From positions 1 through 64,000 of the forward strand of contig JACQTZ010000003.1 of NCBI GenBank assembly GCA_016210515.1: a DNA stretch of 64,000 nucleotides. The letters are read 5' to 3'. The stretch comes from Chloroflexota bacterium (GTDB lineage: Bacteria; Chloroflexota; Dehalococcoidia; UBA2985). Below, in pieces: positions 17,422 to 25,436 of this stretch. Made by a program: the position numbers and the translations under genes. The number at the start of each line of letters is the position of its first letter. Position 1 is the first letter of the stretch. The notes under the pieces were generated by a model. It was not told where the DNA came from. It searched no databases and was given only the letters and a program-made list of their open reading frames with translations.

Positions 17422-18282
17422 CTAGAAGATGCGCTCGTAGGTCAACTGGAGTTTGTTGGTAGTATCAGCCGCTGTGGTGACCGACGGCGCTGCTGCGCGC
17501 CCGGTCAACGCGGTCTGGAGGTTCACCGTGTCCAGGACCAGCTTGTTAGTGGCGTAGCTCGACTCTATCTTGACCACCTTCACCAGCTTGAACACCACCA
17601 CCTCACGGGAGTCGTCCACGCTGCTTGTTGACGAGGAGGTCTTCAAAAAGAGCCACAGGAAGTTGGGGATGCCGTCGCTCTCCGTATCGCTGCCCGCGGG
17701 CGCCTTACCCAGGAGATTCTTCGCCACCAGGGTGTCCAGGTCTATCGCGGTATAGTCTTCCAGGAAGGTGGCTCCTGAGATGGTCTTCCCGTCCTTGCCC
17801 ACCAGAACCACGCTGTCGATATTATCGGCAGGGTTGGTGGGGACGGTGATGGGGTATACGGCACCAATCTGCTTCACCTTGGCGGGAGCGGCGGCGACTC
17901 CATCAGTGACCGCCGTGTGCTGCAAGGTGATGTACCTCTCGGGCCACCGGCTGCTGACCGTCTGCTGCTTATTGGTGGTCACAGCGAGGACCGCTGTAGT
18001 CGGGTCGGCGTTGTCGGCCGGAGGCAGTTTCGCCGTGGTCGTGACGCTGTGGGGCGTGCGCACCTCGGCCTCATTCTGGCTCTTGTAGAAGTTCGTCGCG
18101 GCGCTCCGCACCTGGGTGGCGTCCTGCATGGTCTGGGCGTCAATGCTGGCGTTCCGGGTGCCAGTGACGGAGGGGGCCACGACGGCCACCAGTACCGCCA
18201 TAATGGCCATGACCGCCACCAGTTCAATGAGGGTGAAGCCCCGCTGGCCTCTTTCTAGGATATTCATAACACGCTTACTCAT
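17422..18282 (-). CDS. Type IV pilin, paralogue B2
   Basis: A 286-residue pilin with the same class III signal and N-terminal helix as B1. Its head is about 50 residues longer than that of B1. It carries RWPERYI, DDSREVVVFKLVKVV and LTYERIF, found in the same order in B1 and in the PT-linker pilin. AAAGGAG lies about 11 nt upstream of the ATG. Confidence 0.9.
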   Translation of the reverse strand: MSKRVMNILERGQRGFTLIELVAVMAIMAVLVAVVAPSVTGTRNASIDAQTMQDATQVRSAATNFYKSQNEAEVRTPHSVTTTAKLPPADNADPTTAVLAVTTNKQQTVSSRWPERYITLQHTAVTDGVAAAPAKVKQIGAVYPITVPTNPADNIDSVVLVGKDGKTISGATFLEDYTAIDLDTLVAKNLLGKAPAGSDTESDGIPNFLWLFLKTSSSTSSVDDSREVVVFKLVKVVKIESSYATNKLVLDTVNLQTALTGRAAAPSVTTAADTTNKLQLTYERIF

Positions 18283-18429
18283 GGAATGTTGCTCCTTTCA
18301 TTGGTTTGCCACAGAATTCTGTGTTCTGCCCTGTGGTAGCCCACTTCTGCTTCTCGTCATCGTTCTATAAGCACCTCCATCGCCTGAGGTTTCTCTGCCC
18401 CTAGTTTGGGTCATGCCCGCCTCTCCGCC

Positions 18430-18448
18430 ATCACCCCAAAGGGGTGAT
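18430..18448. terminator. ATCACCCC hairpin after the PT-linker pilin gene
   Basis: ATCACCCC (18430-18437), loop AAA, GGGGTGAT (18441-18448), followed on the plus strand by a third GGGGTGAT. It lies in the 270-bp gap downstream of the PT-linker pilin. A sister hairpin precedes that gene at 20006-20024. It may act in termination or mRNA processing. Confidence 0.4.
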
Positions 18449-18550
18449 TTTTGGGGTGATTCCCGAGATAAATCAACGCTCACCGGTAGTCCACTGTCCT
18501 CCCTGGTCACATCGCGACGAGCGCCTCTCGCTGCATTCTGCTGACCACGT

Positions 18551-19942
18551 CTACGGATTAAGCGTAAGGTTATCCAGCGGGACCGCGCTGAACCCCGCAA
18601 AGTGCCCGTTGTCCGAATCAATCCTGACGGACTTGATGCCTGGGCCAGCGAGCGTGAAGGTCGCGGTGCCGAAGGTACCGCCTTGCGCGGGCTCGCCAAT
18701 TGACGACAGCTCCAATCCCACCGCATTAAACGCGTGCCCGCTCCACGCCGGCATCGCGGTGGGCGACGTGATCCCTATACGGGTAACGCTGACACTAGAG
18801 TACGTGCTAGAGAAATTCAGTGTGAAGCTGACCGGGTCGTTGCTGCCCTGCTGCTCGAAGAAGTTCGGACTCGATGGCGAGCTGGTCCAGGAGAAGTCGT
18901 GGATGATCTGAACGGTGGTGCCGGACGTGACACCGCTCAACGTGATTCCGAAGCTCGCGAGGTAGTCCGTAGCATCAACCTGTCCGCTGGTTGCGTCCAC
19001 CGAATCGAAGTTCAGCACCACCGCCGTGGGCGTAGACGTAGGCGTGGGTGTGGGCGTAGGCGTGGGCGTGGGTGTAGGCGTGGGCGTGGGCGTAGGCGTG
19101 GGCGTAGGCGTGGGCGTGGGCGTAGGCGTGGGTGTAGGCGTGGGCGTGGGCGTAGGTGTAGGTGTAGGCGTGGGCATTGCGGGGATGCTGCCAAAAACCT
19201 GCCGGTAAGTGAGCTTGACCTTCTGAATTCCCGGGAGGGTTCCGGAGGCGGTGGTCTGGCCCTCAAGCTTCTCCACCTTCACCAGCTTGAACACGACCAC
19301 CTCACGGCTGTCGCCCGCGTTCTGAGGGGCGGCACTGGAAGAGGTCTTCTCAAAGAGCCAGAGGAAGTTGGGAGCGCCGTCGCTCTCCAGGTCAGCACCA
19401 ACAGGCATTTTCGCCAGGAGCTTCTCGCTCTCCAGGATATCCAGATTGATGGCGGTGAAGCCGGTCAGCAGAGTAGAGCCGCTGATGGCCTCCCCGTCCT
19501 GGTTCAGCAGAGCTACCTCTTCCACGATGGGGTCAGCAGTCGTTTGGAACACGTGCGCATAGCTGGCAGAGACACTGGCGGCGTTTGCCGTGGTGATGTA
19601 CCTCTCGGGCCACTTGCTGCTGACTATCTGGGTGGCCGATGTGATACCGGCCGTCATGCCCGCCAGCTTGGTGGTTGGAATGACACTGTGGGGTACTTGA
19701 ACCTCCGCCTGCTTATGGCTGTTGAAGTACCCGGCGGCGGCGCTACGAACCTGAATGGTATCCTGAAGGACCTGGGTGTCGATGCTGGCATCCCGTGACT
19801 TGGTGACAGATGGTGCCACGATAAGCACGAGAACAGCCATGATAGCCATCACCGCCACCAGCTCGATGAGGGTGAAGCCTCGCTGGCGTAGCAGCCCCCG
19901 CCAAAACATCTTCATCCGGCTACCAGGCCTGGCACTGAACAT
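18551..19942 (-). CDS. Type IV pilin (B3) with Pro-Thr linker and added C-terminal domain
   Basis: A 463-residue pilin. The signal is RQRG|FTLIELVAVMAIMA (G at about 22). The head is of the B family, with KWPERYITT, FLWLFEKT and DSREVVVFKLVKVE. It is then extended by a run of about 25 Pro-Thr units (about 255-307) and a roughly 155-residue beta-rich domain with DFSWTSSPSSPNFF and a final LDNLTLNP. That end recalls PEP-CTERM-type or lectin-like exported domains but lacks a sorting signal. The ATG at 19942 has GAGATGAG upstream; 19915 or 19909 are alternatives. The far longer upstream open frame is antisense to a regulator gene and was not used. Confidence 0.8.
   Translation of the reverse strand: MFSARPGSRMKMFWRGLLRQRGFTLIELVAVMAIMAVLVLIVAPSVTKSRDASIDTQVLQDTIQVRSAAAGYFNSHKQAEVQVPHSVIPTTKLAGMTAGITSATQIVSSKWPERYITTANAASVSASYAHVFQTTADPIVEEVALLNQDGEAISGSTLLTGFTAINLDILESEKLLAKMPVGADLESDGAPNFLWLFEKTSSSAAPQNAGDSREVVVFKLVKVEKLEGQTTASGTLPGIQKVKLTYRQVFGSIPAMPTPTPTPTPTPTPTPTPTPTPTPTPTPTPTPTPTPTPTPTPTPTPTSTPTAVVLNFDSVDATSGQVDATDYLASFGITLSGVTSGTTVQIIHDFSWTSSPSSPNFFEQQGSNDPVSFTLNFSSTYSSVSVTRIGITSPTAMPAWSGHAFNAVGLELSSIGEPAQGGTFGTATFTLAGPGIKSVRIDSDNGHFAGFSAVPLDNLTLNP
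19021..19177. repeat. GGCGTGGGCGTA minisatellite encoding the Pro-Thr linker
   Basis: On the plus strand, GTAGGC and GTGGGC hexamers alternate for about 157 bp. On the coding (minus) strand they read as Pro-Thr repeats. The codon for Pro or Thr varies little, so the tract is prone to slippage in steps of 6 bp, which keeps frame. Confidence 0.9.
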
Positions 19943-20005
19943 GGCTAGCTCATCTCTCTCGCGATATGACTTGCTGGCACTATGCCACCGCTGCCAAGCT
20001 CTGAC

Positions 20006-20024
20006 ATCACCCCCTGGGGGTGAT
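20006..20024. repeat. Perfect ATCACCCCC hairpin before the PT-linker pilin gene
   Basis: ATCACCCCC-T-GGGGGTGAT, followed by a further GGGGTGA on the plus strand. Together with 18430-18448 it brackets the PT-linker pilin gene. It could separate the regulatory genes from the pilin genes in the transcript. Confidence 0.45.
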
Positions 20025-20108
20025 TTTAGGGGTGAGACGGGGTGAGAATACCCCCACCCTGACCCTTCGACCTTGTTCGGGCAGGCCCTTCCCCACGTTG
20101 CCTTGCCA

Positions 20109-20765
20109 TCAGGCCATCCCCTGCTCCCTGGCCCACGCCATTGCCTCCCGTTTGGACCCCGCCTGGAGCTTGCCCAGGACGGCCCGAACGTGGCTCTTGA
20201 CCGTGTCCACGGAGACCACCAGCTCCTGGGCAATCTCCCGGTTGGTGAGGCCCCGAGCGATGAGATGGAGGACCTGCTCTTCCCTCGGTGTGAGGGCCAC
20301 CTGGAGACTCCGAGGGATCTGGAGTGGGGCATTCTGTCCACTCCCACGCAGTTGGCCCAGCAAGAGAGGTGCCATGGCGGGGGAGACGACCACCCATCCC
20401 TGGGCCACCTGGCGGAGGGCATCCAGGATTTCCGCGGGGGTACCGGTCTTCAGGACATACCCCTGGGCTCCGGCGGCCATGGCCAGGAACAGCGTGTAGG
20501 GATCGTCCGCTACGGTGAGCATCAGCACTCTGGGCGGAGACTCCCGCTGGCACAGGACGGCGGTGGCGGCTACGCCGTCGGTGCCAGGCATAGTCACGTC
20601 CATGAGAATCACGTCCGGGGCCAGTGCCTCCGCCTGCGCCACCGCCTCCCGGCCGTCCGCGGCTTCCCCAACTACCTGAATGTCCGACTCCTCGCCCAGC
20701 ATCTCCACGAGACCGCGGCGGAAGAGGGCATGATCGTCCACCACCAGCACCCGCAAAGGACTCAC
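20109..20765 (-). CDS. NarL/FixJ-type response regulator
   Basis: A 218-residue two-domain regulator. The receiver covers 1-120 with D10/D11, phosphoacceptor D56 in LMDVTMP and K106. A LuxR-type helix-turn-helix lies at about 157-200 (LTPREEQVLHLIARGLTNREIA, here in two parts: LTPREEQVLHL and IARGLTNREIA). The start is GTG, overlapping the kinase stop as GTGA, so kinase and regulator are coupled. It most likely controls transcription of the pilin genes just downstream or of the whole locus. Confidence 0.93.
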   Translation of the reverse strand: MSPLRVLVVDDHALFRRGLVEMLGEESDIQVVGEAADGREAVAQAEALAPDVILMDVTMPGTDGVAATAVLCQRESPPRVLMLTVADDPYTLFLAMAAGAQGYVLKTGTPAEILDALRQVAQGWVVVSPAMAPLLLGQLRGSGQNAPLQIPRSLQVALTPREEQVLHLIARGLTNREIAQELVVSVDTVKSHVRAVLGKLQAGSKREAMAWAREQGMA

Positions 20766-21967
20766 GAGTCTGCTCCCTTCTTCTGGGGCAAGGGGAGCTG
20801 GACGAGAACCTCCGTACCCTTGCCGAGCTCGCCTCGGACTTCCAGCGCCGCCCCGATAAGGGCGGCTCGCTCCTGCATCCCTGTCAGTCCCAGCCCCCAG
20901 GGCTGCCCCGGGGAGATGCCACGCCCATCGTCCCGAACTCGCATCAAAAGGGCCTCACCCGTAAGCTCCAGCGTCAGCCAGACCTTGCTGGGTTTAGCAT
21001 GCCGGCTCGCGTTGGCCAGCGCCTCTCCGGCAATCCGCAGAAGGTGGCGCTGAACTTCTGACGAGAGGGCAGGCTCGTTGCTCCCCTCGACACGGAACTC
21101 CAGAGGGAGACCCGTTGCCTGGCTCCAGGAGTCGGCAAACTCTTGGAGGGCATCCTTCAGGGACTGAGGCAATCGCTCCTCCGGAAGATCCAGGAAGTCC
21201 CGCATGGCCACATAGGCCCGGCGGAGCCCTCGGGCGACGTCCCGAATATCCTGGGCCGTCAGAAACATCCTGCCCTGTTCCATGTGTTGCTCGGCCCATT
21301 GTGCCTTCAACGATAGAAAGGCCAGGGTCTGGGCCACATCGTCGTGGAGGTCCCGCTGGATCCTGCGACGTTCCTCCGCCGCGGCCAGAGCCCGCTGACG
21401 GCGCTCCAGGTTCACGTTGGTGAGAAATGGCAACAGGGCGACCAGGGCCACTCCCGTTGCATACAGGATGGCGAAAGCAATGTAGTTCTCAGAGGCGAGC
21501 TCAGCCAACGTGCCCACTCCCACAATGGCAGCTCCATGGGCACCCACCACCACCACGCTGGTAACAAGGCTCAGACATGCCGTGGCCCAGAGCCCGGAGA
21601 GAAGGGAGACCGATAAGATCGGGCTCAGGCTGTAGATGAGAAACGGGCTGTCCAGTCCTCCTGTGGTCAGCACCAGGGCCAGGATCAGCACCATTTCCGC
21701 GGCCAGAAGCGCCGTCTCCACAGCAGGCGAGTGAATGAAATAGAAAGGAGGCACTACCACCCTGGCAGCGCTGGCCAGTCCGACAAGCACCATCATTGTG
21801 CTAGCCACCAGAAGCAAGTTCTGGTTAATGTCCAGGGCAAAGTACACACCCACACCCAGGGCAAAGGCAAAGAAGCGATACACAGCCAGGGCCTGGTAGA
21901 GGCGCATCCTGTATGCGCTCCACACAGACGGTGTGCGGGACCCACCCCCCGCCAGTGTGGCCCTCAC
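20762..21967 (-). CDS. Sensor histidine kinase, HisKA_3 type
   Basis: A 401-residue kinase. About six hydrophobic segments (about 25-185) form a membrane sensor without a large external domain. The HisKA_3 dimerisation box QRDLHDDVAQTLAFL has phospho-acceptor His208. The HATPase_c domain is at about 295-395, with the N-box EALANASRHA and the G-box DDGRGI. A GTG at 21967 or an ATG at 21907 could start it; both have GA-rich sites. Its partner is the NarL-type regulator with which it overlaps. It lies inside the pilus locus, between pilM and the pilins. Confidence 0.92.
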   Translation of the reverse strand: MRATLAGGGSRTPSVWSAYRMRLYQALAVYRFFAFALGVGVYFALDINQNLLLVASTMMVLVGLASAARVVVPPFYFIHSPAVETALLAAEMVLILALVLTTGGLDSPFLIYSLSPILSVSLLSGLWATACLSLVTSVVVVGAHGAAIVGVGTLAELASENYIAFAILYATGVALVALLPFLTNVNLERRQRALAAAEERRRIQRDLHDDVAQTLAFLSLKAQWAEQHMEQGRMFLTAQDIRDVARGLRRAYVAMRDFLDLPEERLPQSLKDALQEFADSWSQATGLPLEFRVEGSNEPALSSEVQRHLLRIAGEALANASRHAKPSKVWLTLELTGEALLMRVRDDGRGISPGQPWGLGLTGMQERAALIGAALEVRGELGKGTEVLVQLPLPQKKGADS

Positions 21968-22038
21968 AATCCAGGCCCTCTAGCAAAACCGGAGCATCGG
22001 GCAGCCCTATAGTCGCCCCCAAGGAGGCCCAACATGTT

Positions 22039-22947
22039 CTACGCTCCCCGCAGGGCCAGTCCCAGGTTTATGACCAGCTCGTTCACAGGAAAATCCTCGG
22101 GCAACTCCATAGGCGGCCGCAGGGCCACCAGGTCTCGGCCCAAGTTCAAGGCAACGCCGGGGCCCACCTCGCCCTCCAGGCCGACAGGCGCGCCGCCCAC
22201 GAAGAGGGGAACATCGTCGGCCACCCAACCTTCAGGACTGGATGCCTCGTACCTTGCCAGGGCCTGCTCCACCATCTGGGTGAGACGCTCCACCAGAACA
22301 CCGCCCTCGGTGACCTCTGCACCCCAGGCCACGCTCAGGTAGGAGACGGGAGCAGAGCGGCGAACCAGCACCACGTCCGCGCCGTCGGTGCCAAGCCAGG
22401 CAACAATGGCATCGGGTACATTGACCACTCTGGCCAGGGCAAAGGGACGCAACTCCAGCACATCCAGTGACAGCCCGGCCTGGCGCGCCGTCTCCATCAG
22501 CACCTCCACTGAACGCCGAGGCACTGCCACAACCAGCCATCGGGTCCGGTCCTGCCAGTCGGGCAACCGATGCCACCGCAAGACCGAACGTTCCAGGGGA
22601 ATACCCATGACCCGGGTTACCTCTTGAGGAATAACCTCCCTGGGATTCAAACCGCGAGCCTTGGGAAACTCCAAGACCTGCAACATGCTCTGAAATCCTG
22701 GAACAGATGCAACGACTCTTCCCGCAGGGCTGCCGAACTCTTTCACGGCACCGGCTATGACCCTGGCAACTCGACCTGGCTGGGACGGCAATCCTTCTCG
22801 GAAGAACGCCGGGTTCACCATCTGGAGTCGATGGTCAAGCACCCGCTGGCGCTGGGCAACGACCAGCTTCACTGCACCCTGCTCGATGGTCAAGGCGAGA
22901 ACTTGCCGCCCTTCTCTTTCCCAAAGTACACGTAGATGCACGCTCAC
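22039..22947 (-). CDS. pilM: PilM-like pilus assembly ATPase-fold protein
   Basis: A 302-residue cytoplasmic protein of the PilM/actin-like group, shorter than the usual 350 residues. It begins VSVHLRVLWEREGRQVLALTI (in the typical place of the ALDIG motif) and has VVASVPG near 90, then the RWLVVAVPRRSVE segment near 150. The start is GTG at 22947, overlapping the pilO stop (GTGA), rather than the upstream open frame. PilM links the inner-membrane PilN/PilO pair to the cytoplasmic motor. The N-terminal phosphate-binding motif is weak, so nucleotide binding is uncertain. Confidence 0.75.
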   Translation of the reverse strand: MSVHLRVLWEREGRQVLALTIEQGAVKLVVAQRQRVLDHRLQMVNPAFFREGLPSQPGRVARVIAGAVKEFGSPAGRVVASVPGFQSMLQVLEFPKARGLNPREVIPQEVTRVMGIPLERSVLRWHRLPDWQDRTRWLVVAVPRRSVEVLMETARQAGLSLDVLELRPFALARVVNVPDAIVAWLGTDGADVVLVRRSAPVSYLSVAWGAEVTEGGVLVERLTQMVEQALARYEASSPEGWVADDVPLFVGGAPVGLEGEVGPGVALNLGRDLVALRPPMELPEDFPVNELVINLGLALRGA

Positions 22948-23516
22948 TCCTTCTCCTGGCCCGTGGGGAAATAGGCCACCGCCAACTCCAGCTTGGCACT
23001 CCACTCACCATCGTCTCCCGCGCTGAATCCCAGGTTCTGCACCATTGCCGTAGAGAAGTTGTCCACCGCTCCCAGGGTACCGATGAGCTTCGCCAGGGTG
23101 CCTTCCACCTCCAGAGAAACCTCCACAACAGGTGTCTCCTCCCCTTCGTTAGCACCCGGTACCGTGCCATCTGCCGTGTTCATGGCAACAATTCGTAGGC
23201 CGCTCTGGGCAGCGTAGTCAGTCAGCGCCGTGCTCAGCTCCAAGGCCTCCCGGCGCGTTGGTAACGTCTGGCCTCCGAGGATGGCTTGTAGCTCCTGGAT
23301 CTGCTGTCGCAGCACATCCGGGTCTTGCCCGGCCATCAAGGCGTCCAGGGTGCGTTGGACTCCAGCCAGCTTCGTTTGTACTGTCGTGTGCTCAGCGCGC
23401 AGCCCCGACGTCTGCCTCGTTTGATACAGAATTGCACCCACCACGAGCACCACGAGGACGAGCAGCATGATCTCAACGGTGAGGATGACCCGCCACTGCC
23501 GAAGCTGGATGTTCAT
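22944..23516 (-). CDS. pilO: PilO-like inner-membrane pilus protein
   Basis: A 190-residue bitopic protein. A short N-terminal tail, one membrane helix (about 15-33), a coiled-coil (about 40-80) and a small ferredoxin-like domain fit PilO/GspM. It overlaps both neighbours by 4 bp (ATGA with the upstream pilN-like gene, GTGA with pilM). The start at 23516 is set by that overlap. Confidence 0.75.
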   Translation of the reverse strand: MNIQLRQWRVILTVEIMLLVLVVLVVGAILYQTRQTSGLRAEHTTVQTKLAGVQRTLDALMAGQDPDVLRQQIQELQAILGGQTLPTRREALELSTALTDYAAQSGLRIVAMNTADGTVPGANEGEETPVVEVSLEVEGTLAKLIGTLGAVDNFSTAMVQNLGFSAGDDGEWSAKLELAVAYFPTGQEKE

Positions 23517-24100
23517 GGTGAAGCCCTCACCCGGAGGATTGCCGTAAGGGTAATGGACTCTTTGTCTCTCCCCCAATGAACATCCCGGAGCTCAAAGGGC
23601 TGAGCCGTCTCATGGAGCCGGTTCTGTAGCTGCGCCAGGGGCTGCTCCACGGCGGCCACCGCCACCACAGTCAGCTCATCAACCGCTTTCCCCTGCAAGG
23701 ACTCAAACTGCACCCCGTCGACCTGCAGCTTCTCCAGGGCCGCCAGGGCCATCTGCCAGCGTTCGCTTCCAGGTTGCTGGGGCAGGTTTTGCTGAGCACG
23801 AAGGCGGTTTTGCAGCTCCCACAGCTCGCCTTCCAGGCTGTTCACCTCGTCGCGTCGGGATGCCAACGCGGCCTGACTGATTCTCAGCCGGCTACTGGCC
23901 TCGTCCGTCTCCCGCTTCAGGGTGTTCCCTTCCTGGTACAGGTTCAGGAGCAGATACGCACCCACCAGCAAAGAGAGTACCAGGAATGCTCTGACCATCC
24001 CTTTGCGCCTGCGGCCTTCGTCTTCCAGCAGGTTGACCACGGGGACTGCGCGCCAGTTTGCCGTGGGCGACCTCCTCCATCTTCCTACCCACGCTCTCAT
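23513..24100 (-). CDS. pilN: PilN-like inner-membrane pilus protein
   Basis: A 195-residue bitopic protein. The short cytoplasmic N terminus contains PVVNLLEDEGRRRKG, the NLL-type motif through which PilN binds PilM. One membrane helix (about 38-55), a coiled coil and a C-terminal domain follow. It overlaps pilC by 4 bp. Order C-N-O-M differs from the M-N-O-P order of Gram-negative clusters, and no pilP or pilQ follows, in keeping with a cell without a secretin-bearing outer membrane. Confidence 0.8.
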   Translation of the reverse strand: MRAWVGRWRRSPTANWRAVPVVNLLEDEGRRRKGMVRAFLVLSLLVGAYLLLNLYQEGNTLKRETDEASSRLRISQAALASRRDEVNSLEGELWELQNRLRAQQNLPQQPGSERWQMALAALEKLQVDGVQFESLQGKAVDELTVVAVAAVEQPLAQLQNRLHETAQPFELRDVHWGRDKESITLTAILRVRASP

Positions 24101-25302
24101 GAGATGGACCCCAGGGTGGAATAGACTCCGGAGAGGACAGCCACGGCAACAAACCCGACAAAGGCCGCCACTAACAGAGTCACCACGGGCTGGATCATCT
24201 CCACCGCCTGGCCTACCGCCCGGTCCAGCTCTTTCTCATAGTACTCTGCCAGGCTCTCCACTATCTGGGGCAGCGTTCCAGACGCCTCTCCTGAACGCAT
24301 TGCCTGGGCCACCAGTGGCGGGAAGATCCCTGCCACGGCAAATGCCTGGCTCAGACGCTCGCCCGCGGACACCTCCGCCACCACCCGTTCCACGCCTTCG
24401 CGCACAACAGGATTCGCCTCCCGCCCCACCAGGCGAAGCGACTCCACCGAGGGAACTCCGCTCCTGAGAAGGGTGCCAAAGGTGGACATGAGAGTGAAGA
24501 TGTTGCTAAGGAGCAGGGTCTTCCCCACTATGGGAACCCGCATGAGCGCCCGGCCCAACACCCGGCCCCCACGTTGTGTGCGCCGCAGGGCCACGCTACC
24601 GAAGCCCAGCGCCAGAGCAAGACCTACGCCGTAAATCCCGTACGACCGCATGAACTCCGCTCCCTGCATGAGCAGCCGCGTGCTGAGGGGCAACTCGCCG
24701 CCGAAACCACTAATCAGCTTGAGGAGGGCAGGAAGAGAGTAGGTCACCAGGACAACAAGTGCGACGATGGCTATAGCCACCGTTATGGCCGGGTACATCA
24801 GGGCACCTCGCACCCGCTGTTTCAGAGCTTTTTGTCGCTCCAGTAGCTGAGCTATCTGGCCCAGGAGAGCCCCCAGGTCTCCCGCCGCCTCGGCCACCTG
24901 GAGCAGCCGGATGTAGAATCCTGGAAACACAGTCTGATGCCGTGCGCAGGCAGCAGAAAAACCCATCCCAGCTTCGATGTCCCGCAGCATCTGGTCCAGC
25001 GCCGCCCGTAGACCCACGCTCGAGGTTCCATCTCGCAAGCCAGCAAGGGCGGAGCGCAGGGGAACGCCCGCTCGCATTAGGGTAGATAGCTGGCGGGTGA
25101 AGTCGATGACCACCTGGTCTGGGGGTTTGAACAGGCTTGGCATCAACTGCACCAGAGAGCGCCTTGGCCGCACCTCTTGCAGCCGACAGGGGACGAGCTG
25201 CTCCTCTCTCAGGGCCTCGTAGGCGGCAATCTCGGTCTCCGCCTCCACCTCTCCCTTCACTCGTCCACCTGCCCAGGTGAACGCCTCATACTGCACCCGC
25301 AT
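24097..25302 (-). CDS. pilC: Type IV pilus platform protein PilC (GspF family)
   Basis: A 401-residue polytopic protein with two T2SSF domains (about 65-190 and 265-390) and three main membrane segments (about 165-190, 215-240 and 370-395). FTRQLSTLMRAGVPL (about 68-82) and FGTLLRSGVPSVESL are the matching signature motifs of the two halves. It couples the PilB motor to pilin polymerisation. AGAGGGG precedes the ATG. Confidence 0.93.
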   Translation of the reverse strand: MRVQYEAFTWAGGRVKGEVEAETEIAAYEALREEQLVPCRLQEVRPRRSLVQLMPSLFKPPDQVVIDFTRQLSTLMRAGVPLRSALAGLRDGTSSVGLRAALDQMLRDIEAGMGFSAACARHQTVFPGFYIRLLQVAEAAGDLGALLGQIAQLLERQKALKQRVRGALMYPAITVAIAIVALVVLVTYSLPALLKLISGFGGELPLSTRLLMQGAEFMRSYGIYGVGLALALGFGSVALRRTQRGGRVLGRALMRVPIVGKTLLLSNIFTLMSTFGTLLRSGVPSVESLRLVGREANPVVREGVERVVAEVSAGERLSQAFAVAGIFPPLVAQAMRSGEASGTLPQIVESLAEYYEKELDRAVGQAVEMIQPVVTLLVAAFVGFVAVAVLSGVYSTLGSIS

Positions 25303-25319
25303 AGCCCCTCTCTTTCCCT

Positions 25320-25436
25320 TTTGTCCCTTCCCACTTGATGGGAGAGTTTAGGATGGGGGTGAAACGTTCCTCAACGCGTGGCGCTTCACCTTTACCTCAC
25401 CCTCCCCTTGAGGGAGTAGGGATCTGAGGTACTTTC
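25320..25436. repeat. Degenerate G/C-run repeats between pilB and pilC
   Basis: TTCCCACTTGATGGGAGAGT with GGATGGGGGTGAA, then TCACCCTCCCCTTGAGGGAG, resembling family A hairpins in both orientations. They lie inside the operon. Confidence 0.5.

Noticed and set aside
19021..19177. Possible CRISPR-like or tandem array
   Set aside because: It is a coding hexamer repeat for Pro-Thr, without spacers.
19943..20422. Upstream extension of the PT-linker pilin frame by 160 codons
   Set aside because: It is antisense to the response regulator gene and would put the prepilin signal far from the N terminus.
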